A DNA stretch of 64,000 bases from Fusibacter paucivorans (GTDB lineage Bacteria > Bacillota > Clostridia > Peptostreptococcales > Acidaminobacteraceae), in the NCBI RefSeq assembly GCF_018390735.1, contig NZ_JAHBCL010000013.1, forward strand, positions 1-64,000. Direction: 5' to 3'. Position 1 is the stretch's first letter. The number at the start of each line of letters is the position of its first letter. Both the position numbers and the translations under genes were made by a program. Below the pieces are notes generated by a model. That model did no database searches. It was given only the letters and a program-made list of their open reading frames with translations, and was not told the DNA's origin. This document shows, one piece after another, positions 53,212 through 61,849 of this stretch.

Positions 53212-55023
53212 TTAATTATCATCAAATTTGAGAACAGAGAGAAAGGCTTGCTGCGGTACTTCAACATTACCAAATTGCCGCATGCGCTTCTTCCCTTCCT
53301 TTTGTTTTTCGAGCAGTTTCTTCTTACGCGAGATATCACCGCCGTAGCATTTTGCCAAGACATCTTTTCGAAGGGCACTGATCGATTCGCGCGCAATAAT
53401 TTTATTGCCGATTGCAGCTTGGATCGGAATCATAAACATCTGTCTCGGAATGACATCTTTGAGGCGTTCACAGATCTGTCTGCCTCTCGATTCAGCTTTT
53501 GTTCGGTGAACAATCATCGAAAAGGCATCAATCAATTCTTTATTTAATAAGATATCCATTTTTACCAAATCTGATTCACGGTATTCTTTAAACTCATAAT
53601 CTAATGAGCCGTAGCCTCGTGTTTTTGATTTAATGGCATCGAAGAAGTCGTAAATAACCTCATTCAGCGGCATATCATAATGCAGAATAACACGTCTTGG
53701 ATCAAGGTAATCCATATGCAGCATGACGCCTCGTCTGTTTTGGCAAAGCTCCATGATATTGCCAACGTACTCATTCGGCACGATAATGCGCGCTTCTACG
53801 ATTGGTTCTTCAAACATTTGAATCTCCGTTGGATCCGGTAAGTTAGAAGGGTTTTGAATCATTTGAACTTCATCAGAGGTGGTTGTAACGCGATAAATAA
53901 CACTTGGTGCCGTCGCAATGATGTCGAGATCAAATTCACGTTCCAAACGCTGCTCTATGATTTCCAGATGTAATAATCCCAAGAAGCCACATCGGAAGCC
54001 AAATCCAAGGGCGACTGAAGTCTCCGGTTCAAAGGAGAGTGCCGCATCGTTAAGTTGCAGTTTTTCAAGTGCATCACGCACTTCATCATAGCTTTCACCT
54101 TCAGCTGGATAAATACCGCAGAAGACCATCGAAGTCGCTTTTTTATATCCCGGCAGTGCTTTTGCGGTTGGTCGACTTGCAAATGTAATGGTATCTCCGA
54201 CACGACAGTCTATAACGTTTTTAATGCTGGCAGTGATGTATCCAACATCACCTGCACTCAGTACATCAAGCGGCATCGTCCCAGGTACAAATACGCCGAC
54301 TTCAGTGACTTCAAAACGTTTATTGGCCGCCATCATTAAAATCTTATCGCCTTTTTTGACACTGCCTTCGACGATGCGCACGTAAGCAACGGCTCCTTTA
54401 TAGCTATCATAATAGGAATCAAAGATTAATGCCTTAAGCGGTGCATCTTCATCGCCATTCGGCGCCGGAATCGACTTGACTATTTTTTCGAGGACATCTT
54501 CAATATTGATGCCGTCGCGTGCGGAAATACGCGGTGCATCTTCTGCAAGAATGCCGACAACCTCTTCTATTTCTTCAATGATTTCTTCCGGTCTTGCACT
54601 TGGCAAGTCTATTTTATTGAGGACCGGTACAATTTCAAGTCCTTGCTCATCAGCTAAATGAACATTGGCGAGTGTCTGAGCCTCGACGCCTTGCGTTGCA
54701 TCAACGACGAGAACGGCGCCTTCACAGGCGGCCAGCGATCTCGAAACTTCATAGGTGAAGTCGACGTGTCCCGGCGTGTCAATGAGGTTAAGCATATATT
54801 CATGGCCATCTACTGCTTTGTAAACGAGTCGCGTTGTCTGCAATTTTATTGTAATACCACGTTCACGTTCCAAGTCCATGCTGTCGAGGATTTGATCCTT
54901 CATCTCGCGCTGCGTTAAAAGACCTGTCTTTTCAATCAGGCGATCTGCCAGTGTGGATTTACCGTGGTCAATATGTGCAATAATTGAAAAATTTCTAATA
55001 TATTTTTGTCTGTCGCTGGACAT
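53212..55023 (-). CDS. lepA: elongation factor 4 (LepA)
   Basis: Ribosome-bound GTPase that back-translocates stalled complexes. G1 [35 protein letters not shown], then EF-G-like domains and the LepA-specific C-terminus ([21 protein letters not shown]). 603 residues, normal. GGAGG precedes the ATG. It is divergent from rpsT, with no gpr between them as there is in Bacillus. Confidence 0.98.
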   Translation of the reverse strand: MSSDRQKYIRNFSIIAHIDHGKSTLADRLIEKTGLLTQREMKDQILDSMDLERERGITIKLQTTRLVYKAVDGHEYMLNLIDTPGHVDFTYEVSRSLAACEGAVLVVDATQGVEAQTLANVHLADEQGLEIVPVLNKIDLPSARPEEIIEEIEEVVGILAEDAPRISARDGINIEDVLEKIVKSIPAPNGDEDAPLKALIFDSYYDSYKGAVAYVRIVEGSVKKGDKILMMAANKRFEVTEVGVFVPGTMPLDVLSAGDVGYITASIKNVIDCRVGDTITFASRPTAKALPGYKKATSMVFCGIYPAEGESYDEVRDALEKLQLNDAALSFEPETSVALGFGFRCGFLGLLHLEIIEQRLEREFDLDIIATAPSVIYRVTTTSDEVQMIQNPSNLPDPTEIQMFEEPIVEARIIVPNEYVGNIMELCQNRRGVMLHMDYLDPRRVILHYDMPLNEVIYDFFDAIKSKTRGYGSLDYEFKEYRESDLVKMDILLNKELIDAFSMIVHRTKAESRGRQICERLKDVIPRQMFMIPIQAAIGNKIIARESISALRKDVLAKCYGGDISRKKKLLEKQKEGKKRMRQFGNVEVPQQAFLSVLKFDDN

Positions 55024-55108
55024 AAAATGCCTCCTCCAAAATTACTCATCAATTATAACACAGTCTTTATGCCGACTCAAATACTTCCTTGTTAGGATGA
55101 AAAAAAAC

Positions 55109-55137
55109 TTGATTAACGCAATCTATCATGATAAAAT
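55109..55137 (+). promoter_or_regulatory. rpsT promoter
   Basis: TTGATT (55109-55114), 17 bp, TAAAAT (55132-55137), about 38 bp before the rpsT start. Confidence 0.8.
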
Positions 55138-55174
55138 TAGTCTGTTGAAAATCTACCGGGGAGGTGAATCACAA

Positions 55175-55441
55175 ATGGCTAATATTAAATCTGCTAAAAA
55201 AAGAATTAATGTCATCAACAAAAAAACTGCAGTTAATAAATCTAGAAAATCAGCACTCAAAACAGCTGAAAAGAGATTTTTAGAAGCTTTAGCGGCTGGA
55301 GATGTACAAACTGCAACGCAAAGAATGGTATTCTTTGAAAAGAAAATGGCACAAGCTGCTGCAAAAGGCACTTACCATGCAAATGCAGCATCAAGAAAAA
55401 TTTCAAGATTGAAAAAGAAATTAAACGCTGCGGCTGAATAA
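55175..55441 (+). CDS. rpsT: 30S ribosomal protein S20
   Basis: 88 residues, MANIKSAKKRINVINKKT at the start and a Lys-rich helical remainder, as in S20. The ATG at 55175 has GGGGAGGTG 9 nt upstream; the longer open frame is spurious. Alone on the plus strand between holA and lepA, as in Bacillus. Confidence 0.97.
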   Translation: MANIKSAKKRINVINKKTAVNKSRKSALKTAEKRFLEALAAGDVQTATQRMVFFEKKMAQAAAKGTYHANAASRKISRLKKKLNAAAE

Positions 55442-55490
55442 TCGTTTAATTTTGGATTTAACTTGAATCCCCGATATGAGACCGTGTTCA

Positions 55491-55514
55491 TTTAATATTT
55501 GATCAAATATTAAA
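55491..55514. repeat. 24-bp perfect palindrome after rpsT
   Basis: Fully self-complementary: TTTAATATTTGA at 55491-55502 and its mirror TCAAATATTAAA at 55503-55514, with GATC-like centre TGATCA. It lies 50 bp after the rpsT stop and abuts the terminator stem. No loop, so more likely a protein site or a secondary hairpin in RNA. Confidence 0.85.
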
Positions 55515-55550
55515 AGCGTGCAATTTAGATTGCACGCTTTCGTCTTTTTT
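55512..55550 (+). terminator. rpsT terminator
   Basis: Stem AAAGCGTGCAA / TTGCACGCTTT followed by CGTC and T6. Confidence 0.9.
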
Positions 55551-55646
55551 GCTTTATTACTTTATAAAACACTATAAAGAACACTGACTTCCTTTTTTGT
55601 TTTTCCGATCTTCTCTCACTTCTTTTTTTATTACTTCATTCTTGCC

Positions 55647-55958
55647 TCAGAAGAGTCCGCCATTGTATCTTTTCTGTGCCATCAAAATCATCGTAAACCC
55701 AAAGACAAAACATACGACAAAACAAAGCCATCCAATAGAAGAAACAGTTATATAATTGATGAGGCCGCATAGAGCCAATCCGATTCCAATTACAATACAG
55801 GCCTTACCCATTTTCTCTGCATAAGCTTTTCGATCTTTTTTTGAAACTTTCTTATAGTGATAACGATGGATCAGAGTCAGTTGTTCATGTTTCCAAATAC
55901 GCCATCCGATTATACAAAATGCTGCTCCTAGAACCAAAAAAATAATAAAATCAAACAT
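55647..55958 (-). CDS. DUF3784-like membrane protein
   Basis: About 103 residues with three hydrophobic helices (near residues 3-18, 50-72 and 78-98) and a cytoplasmic RYHYKKVSKKDRKAYAEKMGKA loop, the pattern of DUF3784 proteins. Function unknown. ATG at 55958 chosen for AGAGGT just upstream; an ATG five codons earlier contains that site. It faces rpsT tail to tail. Confidence 0.75.
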   Translation of the reverse strand: MFDFIIFLVLGAAFCIIGWRIWKHEQLTLIHRYHYKKVSKKDRKAYAEKMGKACIVIGIGLALCGLINYITVSSIGWLCFVVCFVFGFTMILMAQKRYNGGLF

Positions 55959-56168
55959 AATAACCTCTTTCATTCATCAAATTGATAAGCCATCGTCTTT
56001 ATAAAATCATTAATAATGCGATCATCGGTAACAATAGTACATGCAGTAGTACATTTAATAATGTCATTTCCTGCACTATGGTATATTAATTGATCATCCA
56101 AACGCTTATAAGTAATACGAAAATCAGTCTATTGATTGAATAATCAGCGTACACATTAAGTGATACCT

Positions 56169-57077
56169 TTACTTAGCCAGTGATTGTAAATAAGCAGTCA
56201 ATGCGTTTGAAAAGTCTGTCTCGTGCTCATACCCTAACACCGTATAATCATTTGGACTTGCCATGTATGTCTTATATTTTAAATAATCCATATCGAAGCA
56301 TTCTTCAATGATGAACTTAGCCTTATAACCAGCTAAGTTATACTGCATTCTTATCTGATCACCCTCTCCTTGATAAGTGATGATATTGACAACATTTGTT
56401 GGGATATCGTCAGTTGAAAAATCTTTTAACTGATCGGCCAAGTAATATGCCAAACCTTCTCTGATATCCAGTGTATTACTTGGCAGCAAAATATGAACAA
56501 GTTCATGTACAGGCACTTTCAGCATGTCTGCTTCCGATTTTATACTGATATCTGTCGGTGATGTCAAATGCACAATATTTTCCACGTGATTGGCAAAGCC
56601 GGTTGTGATACCGTTATTTTCACCGCCAAAAACACGTTCCCAAAATTCCTTTTGATCCTTATAGATTTTAAAGGTTATATCACTGTCAAAAGTCATTTCA
56701 AAATCATCTGTTAGCTTTTGATAAGCTTGGTTGACGATTTTTTCAATACGCGCATCTCTTTCTGTATCAATATATTCAAATTTCAGATTAGCAGCTATTG
56801 GAATGGCATCATCATCAGATTCCCCGATTTCTTGAGCAGGATCCAAAACATTTTCATCATTACCCTCAGCGGCTGTTGACGTCGCTGGGGATACTTCTAT
56901 TGCATCGTCTTGTTCATCGATATTTTCTTTTATCGCGTTTTCAGATTTTAAATCAGTTGCTGTTTGATTACTGTTAATCTTTGAATCTGCTGTATTTGTT
57001 AGATCAGTATCTTTCGTACAGCCAATGACTAACGAGCAGATAAACAGTAACATTATTACTTTTTTATGGATGATCAT
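56169..57077 (-). CDS. lipoprotein with HExxH metallopeptidase motif
   Basis: A 302-residue exported lipoprotein: lipobox LVIGC (Cys20), an acidic Ser/Thr/Asn-rich linker to about 95, then a domain with HELVH (191-195) and REGLAYYLA (Glu207), the arrangement of a gluzincin zinc peptidase of the peptidase-MA type. I do not recognise a specific family. It probably acts at the outer face of the membrane. It lies 84 bp downstream of holA. Confidence 0.75.
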   Translation of the reverse strand: MIIHKKVIMLLFICSLVIGCTKDTDLTNTADSKINSNQTATDLKSENAIKENIDEQDDAIEVSPATSTAAEGNDENVLDPAQEIGESDDDAIPIAANLKFEYIDTERDARIEKIVNQAYQKLTDDFEMTFDSDITFKIYKDQKEFWERVFGGENNGITTGFANHVENIVHLTSPTDISIKSEADMLKVPVHELVHILLPSNTLDIREGLAYYLADQLKDFSTDDIPTNVVNIITYQGEGDQIRMQYNLAGYKAKFIIEECFDMDYLKYKTYMASPNDYTVLGYEHETDFSNALTAYLQSLAK

Positions 57078-57160
57078 CTAAACCTGCTTTCTAATAAATT
57101 TAATGGCTCCATTGTTATCATCTACCCACTTAATCTCTTTAATCGTGCCATTTAATTCTT

Positions 57161-58186
57161 TTAACGATGAAGTTCACTGTTCTTTTTCGCCATGTAGATT
57201 TCTAGAATCCCCTTTTCGATAATCAATTGTGACCGAACACCGCTTGATTTTAAATCACGATCCATCTTTTCTAAAATTGACATGATCTTTGTCAAGGTCT
57301 CATTGCTGAATTGGCCTGCAAAATGAGATGCTTTTTTAGCAACGTAAGGATGAATGCCAAGCTTTGAAGCAATACTGGCACTGGAGTGCCCTGCGGCCAT
57401 TAATTGCTTGCATTTATAGATATTGCGGAATTGTGAGCTCATCATAAAAAAGATTTTGATTTCCGCTTCGCCGTTTTCGACAAGGTGATTAAAAATAAAG
57501 AGCACTTCTTTCATCTTATTAGAACTGAGGGCATCCATCATCTTAAAAATGTTATTCTCAATTGGAATTTCCACATATTGATCAACCAGTTTTTGTGTAA
57601 TAGGTTCTTTTAAATTGGATAGTGCATTAATATATTGCTCAACTTCATAAAGATTTCTCGACGATTCAGGATTAAGATAATTCACCATTTCAATAAAATA
57701 ATTGAGTGTATGGGAATCGATGGCACCCTGGTGTTCTTTAAACTTTTTACCTGTCCATTTTTGAAACTCCTTTTGTGACAGTTTTTCGAAATTGACAACA
57801 CAGCCGGCTTTATCAATGGTCTTGAAGAGTTTCTTGCGTTTGTCCACTTCTTTTTCAATAAACAAAAGGTAAACGCCATCTGGGATATCAGCTAATAAAT
57901 CAAAAAGCTTTTTATCTACTTCCTGTTTGAAACACTGCGCATTTCGGATAATAATAAGCCTCGCATTATCAAAGAATGGCAGCGCTGAAATGAGTGCTGA
58001 TAGTTCATCTACGTTTAAATTGCCTTCCATGATGGAAAGATTCATATCCTTATAAGTAGGATTCAAATAGTTTGTTTCAATATATTTAACAGAATTGTCA
58101 AGCAGATAGCGTTCAAAGCCATATAGTAAATTAAGTTTAGGCAATTGCTGTGTTGAAATGCGTTTATAATAACTAAAAAAGTCCAT
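57161..58186 (-). CDS. holA: DNA polymerase III delta subunit
   Basis: Clamp-loader subunit that opens the beta clamp. Seen: LLYGFERYLLDNSVKYIE, SALPFFDNARLIIIRNA, and C-terminal LGIHPYVAKKASHFAGQFS. 341 residues, normal. GAAGGAG precedes the ATG. 45 bp after comEC, the conserved comEC-holA order. Confidence 0.95.
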   Translation of the reverse strand: MDFFSYYKRISTQQLPKLNLLYGFERYLLDNSVKYIETNYLNPTYKDMNLSIMEGNLNVDELSALISALPFFDNARLIIIRNAQCFKQEVDKKLFDLLADIPDGVYLLFIEKEVDKRKKLFKTIDKAGCVVNFEKLSQKEFQKWTGKKFKEHQGAIDSHTLNYFIEMVNYLNPESSRNLYEVEQYINALSNLKEPITQKLVDQYVEIPIENNIFKMMDALSSNKMKEVLFIFNHLVENGEAEIKIFFMMSSQFRNIYKCKQLMAAGHSSASIASKLGIHPYVAKKASHFAGQFSNETLTKIMSILEKMDRDLKSSGVRSQLIIEKGILEIYMAKKNSELHR

Positions 58187-58231
58187 ATAACTCCTTCATA
58201 TAAATAAGATATAAGAATTTAGAAGCCGCGT

Positions 58232-60355
58232 TTAATCATCAATGATGATATCGTCCTTGCTGCCTAAATAGGTTTGAATGTGTACTTGATCATCGTCAAC
58301 AGTCAATTGTATATTGCCGTCATTAAAAGTAGTATAAAGCTTAGCACCAATGCGCTGATAGGCTTCGACGACTTTACTCGATGGCATATGATAACGTCGG
58401 TTCTGAGAGAATACTGCCACATCAACATGATGCTCATTGAAAAACGTTTCATCGTATCCAGTTGCAGAACCGTGATGCGGCACTTTGAGCAGATCAATAT
58501 CACTTGGCAGCATGAACTGATTCAGCGTATGACCAGAGAGATCACCTGTGAAAACGGCATTAAAATCGCGATGTGTTAACAGCATCAAAGTACTATTATT
58601 ATTGGGGTCCGAATCTGAAAGCGCATAGTGATAGGTCAGCTTGAGATCCTTATAGACGATTTCACCGGATGGCGGCAAAAATCGACATGTTATCCCTTCT
58701 GATTCTATCATATCTTTAACATCAGATAAACAAATGACTGCTTCGACATCCAATTTTTTTGAAATCATGGTTAAGCCGCCAATATGATCATCGTGCCGGT
58801 GAGAGATGACGAGATAGTCGATGTGATTAATATGATTTGCCAAAAGATAAGTATAAACATTGGCATATGCAGTTCCGCAGTCTACTAAGATATTTAGGCC
58901 ATCATACTGTATTAGCGATGAATCGCCATGTCCAACATCAATGGCGGTTATTTTTAAGGTATCATCAGCTCTATGATACCATTCCCCTGTCAGCGTCAAT
59001 ACGAGAACCATCTGAATTCCAATGTATAATACATGTCGTCTGTAAGGTCGACAATTCTTTAGCGCAATGGCAGCTGTAAAAAGAAAAAACAGTATCAATA
59101 AGCAGAAAATGTCACTGTTTTGAAGACCATAAAATGCGATGGTTTTAATGGGAAGATAACCTACTGCATATTCCATAATGCCAAGAAGTAGATTGAGTAC
59201 TTTGCCGATAAGCATCATTAAAAAATTTTTTGGCAATGCTGCAAACATAAAAAAATAAGCCGTAAGTATCGGCATTAAAAAACCGTATACGGGAATCAAC
59301 AATGCATTGGCAATAAAACTAAATAGGTTAAATGTCTGAAAGACATATAGGGTGATGGGAATCAAATAAACCTGTACGGCGATATATTGCAGCAGATACT
59401 GCCCCACTTTATGCTTGATAAGTTTTTCTGTATAAATCGAAATATAGCGGTTAAACTTTGGCAGTATGTAGGCAACGCCGATATAGGCATAAAAGGAAAG
59501 TGCATAGGCGGCTGTTAAAATGACACGCGGCATCGTCAACATAATGATCATATTGGTGACAATCATCATATTCAAACGATCGACGGGACGCTTAATAATA
59601 CTGGCGGCTACAGTATAACCAGCCATTAACAACGCTCTAAGACTTGCAACGCCGCCGCCTATCAGCAAATAGAAAAGCAGCATGACCAACGCTGTCAACA
59701 ACTTTCTGACGCGAATATCACCTATGCAAAAAAGACGGTTGAACATGATATAAAGCACGCCAAAATGCAGTCCCGAAATGGTAAACAGATGCAAAACGCC
59801 CAATTCACGGTAGGTTTCGTATGTTGAAAGCGCCTCTGCTTCACCAAAGAATAACGCTGTTAGGATACTGCTTAAGTGAGGCAATTTTAGATTTTTTAAT
59901 CCAAGATAAACGCGGTTCCGAAAACCTAAAATACCATGTGGTGCTATCTGATCCGGCATGTAATTTTCATATGTATAGCACCCTTCAATATGACTGGCAA
60001 ATAAATAGCGATCGTAATCAAAGACATTTGGATTTTTTGTCGATGTCCACTGTGCTTCATTTGCATCAATCGAAATCGTCCCATGATTATCAGAATGCAG
60101 CATTGATTCAAAATCAGTCTCTGGTATTTTGACAATCAGCCACTGAATGCCGTCGTCTGTTTTAAACCTTACGGTTTGCTTAGCATAATCATAACTGGTG
60201 ATCCTGCCGTGAACTGCTTTTAATACCATATCTCTCTGAATATTTGATGGATAGGCCACACGACTTTCTACAATCATATGACTGTATTGATTTTGAAGTA
60301 AAAACCATAGTAAAATCCACAATACATGATGCAATAGTACTAACTTACGCGACAT
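58232..60355 (-). CDS. comEC: DNA internalisation channel ComEC/Rec2
   Basis: Forms the channel for single-stranded DNA uptake in transformation. Short N-terminal membrane part and DUF4131-like domain, the competence domain (about 190-450: GLLHLFTISGLHFGVLY-type motif HLFTISGLHFG, several membrane helices), and a C-terminal metallo-beta-lactamase domain with SHRHDDHIGG. 707 residues from the ATG at 60355, which follows GGGAGG; the ATG four codons upstream overlaps that site. The ribosome-binding site lies inside a strong inverted repeat (60358-60411). No obvious frameshift, so it looks functional. Confidence 0.95.
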   Translation of the reverse strand: MSRKLVLLHHVLWILLWFLLQNQYSHMIVESRVAYPSNIQRDMVLKAVHGRITSYDYAKQTVRFKTDDGIQWLIVKIPETDFESMLHSDNHGTISIDANEAQWTSTKNPNVFDYDRYLFASHIEGCYTYENYMPDQIAPHGILGFRNRVYLGLKNLKLPHLSSILTALFFGEAEALSTYETYRELGVLHLFTISGLHFGVLYIMFNRLFCIGDIRVRKLLTALVMLLFYLLIGGGVASLRALLMAGYTVAASIIKRPVDRLNMMIVTNMIIMLTMPRVILTAAYALSFYAYIGVAYILPKFNRYISIYTEKLIKHKVGQYLLQYIAVQVYLIPITLYVFQTFNLFSFIANALLIPVYGFLMPILTAYFFMFAALPKNFLMMLIGKVLNLLLGIMEYAVGYLPIKTIAFYGLQNSDIFCLLILFFLFTAAIALKNCRPYRRHVLYIGIQMVLVLTLTGEWYHRADDTLKITAIDVGHGDSSLIQYDGLNILVDCGTAYANVYTYLLANHINHIDYLVISHRHDDHIGGLTMISKKLDVEAVICLSDVKDMIESEGITCRFLPPSGEIVYKDLKLTYHYALSDSDPNNNSTLMLLTHRDFNAVFTGDLSGHTLNQFMLPSDIDLLKVPHHGSATGYDETFFNEHHVDVAVFSQNRRYHMPSSKVVEAYQRIGAKLYTTFNDGNIQLTVDDDQVHIQTYLGSKDDIIIDD

Positions 60356-60357
60356 AA

Positions 60358-60411
60358 AACCTCCCATATATTACCATTATTGTAACATAAAATGGAAATA
60401 TATGGGAGGTT
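60358..60411 (-). promoter_or_regulatory. inverted repeat sequestering comEC RBS
   Basis: Perfect 15-bp arms AACCTCCCATATATT (60358-60372) and AATATATGGGAGGTT (60397-60411), with five more pairs inside (CCATT/AATGG). The 3' arm of the RNA holds the GGGAGG site of comEC and TTTT follows, so the stem could hide the site or end transcription. A TACAAT box (60379-60384) lies in the loop. Confidence 0.85.
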
Positions 60412-60421
60412 GAAATTATCA

Positions 60422-61849
60422 TTAATAAACTTCTGAAATTTTATCGCTGAAAACAATCTTATTCCCCTCGATGTAAGCAGCTATGGTCATATAATCAGGA
60501 GAAAGGACGATTTTTGACAATGTGCCCTCAAAATCCATTAACTTCATAGTACCGAGATGATCATATCGATAAACAGCATTGCCATATGCGATAATAAAGC
60601 CTTTTTCATATGGTAAATAATATTGCTGGACTGCCATTGACGTATCAAATGGCTGCAACCCCGTCAGTGTTGTGAGGTTTTGATCTTCAAGGTGATAGAA
60701 CAACGTATCTCCTTCAGGTGTAGACAACAGCATCAGATGATCTCTTACAATCACCGGCGAATTAATTTTAATATGTGTCCCTGCCATCGAGACGGCAGTC
60801 ACCTTTTCTTTTGTAGAAGGATCATAAACTTCTATCGAATCGATAATAAACGTCATGTCATCGACGATACCGTTAATATATAGAACCGCATCAGAATCAG
60901 GAATAGTCGTAATGCTAATATGGTATTGCTCATCATCTTCGGCAGTATCATACTGAATATTGCCATTGCTAAGGTCAACAATCCCAAACTGGCGACCAGC
61001 AAAATCACCTGACATGGCCCCTTCATAAAAATAATATAGATAACCGTCATTTTCAGAAAAAGTTGGATTGATGCCCATAAAGCCGTCAACATAAGCCTTG
61101 GCACTGTCAGCCCCGTAGACATAAATAAGTTTTTCATCATCTTCAAAGAGCACATACCCGCCAAGTGGTGAGATGACAATGTAATCTTGCAAGTGGTTTA
61201 ATTGATCCAACGTTAGTGACCGTTGAATAATTTTCTTTTTATTCGTTATAAAATCATATGTGACGATGCGATTTGTCCCCGTCTCAAAATAAACGAGTTT
61301 TGTACCGTTATCAGACACGATGGTATAAGGCTGATCATTCTCACTGACAGCCATTCGCTTGGATATTTGATAGACATTTCCCTCTGAATCAATTTTATAG
61401 AGACCGCGCAGTGCATCATCGGCGATATAATACATGCTGTAGAGATCGTTATAATAAAGCAGTGTGACATTCTCAGGTGACTGATTCTGTATGGTCAGCT
61501 CAGTAGTTGTGATGGGTTCATCACCATCAACATCGCCTCTTAACGTTAAGTTTTGGAGATCGACTTCATAAAGTGCCTCCCCTTTTTTAGCGTGCGTACC
61601 CTTAAAAATAAACGTTTGATCATCGACAAACCGAAACTGTCCGTTAATGGTCTGAATATCATTAACATCAATGATAGCGCCGTCACGTTCTACTTCCTCA
61701 GGAATGAAAGGCGTAATGACAACTTCCTGCGGTGTTACTTCAACGTTGGGCTTCAACTGCCAGTATGCAAAGACGAGTAGTAATAACACAGCAATAATTT
61801 TTGCTGGCTTATGCCATTTTGGCGTCTTTTTCTTAATGATGATTTTCAT
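60422..61849 (-). CDS. membrane-anchored protein of unknown function
   Basis: About 475 residues: a basic N-terminus (KIIIKKKTPKWHKPAK), one membrane helix (about 17-31), then a long extracytoplasmic part of repeating beta-strand units (TIVSDNGTKLVYFETGTN; DDEKLIYVYGADS; GFIIAYGNAVYRYDHLG) like a beta-propeller of the WD40/TolB kind. I do not recognise the family. The start at 61849 has AGGAGAG and overlaps the methyltransferase stop by 17 nt, so it is translationally coupled to it; comEC follows. Confidence 0.7.
   Translation of the reverse strand: MKIIIKKKTPKWHKPAKIIAVLLLLVFAYWQLKPNVEVTPQEVVITPFIPEEVERDGAIIDVNDIQTINGQFRFVDDQTFIFKGTHAKKGEALYEVDLQNLTLRGDVDGDEPITTTELTIQNQSPENVTLLYYNDLYSMYYIADDALRGLYKIDSEGNVYQISKRMAVSENDQPYTIVSDNGTKLVYFETGTNRIVTYDFITNKKKIIQRSLTLDQLNHLQDYIVISPLGGYVLFEDDEKLIYVYGADSAKAYVDGFMGINPTFSENDGYLYYFYEGAMSGDFAGRQFGIVDLSNGNIQYDTAEDDEQYHISITTIPDSDAVLYINGIVDDMTFIIDSIEVYDPSTKEKVTAVSMAGTHIKINSPVIVRDHLMLLSTPEGDTLFYHLEDQNLTTLTGLQPFDTSMAVQQYYLPYEKGFIIAYGNAVYRYDHLGTMKLMDFEGTLSKIVLSPDYMTIAAYIEGNKIVFSDKISEVY

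Noticed and set aside
54953-55174. Long N-terminal extension of rpsT
   Set aside because: Includes the promoter and ribosome-binding site; S20 starts at MANIK.
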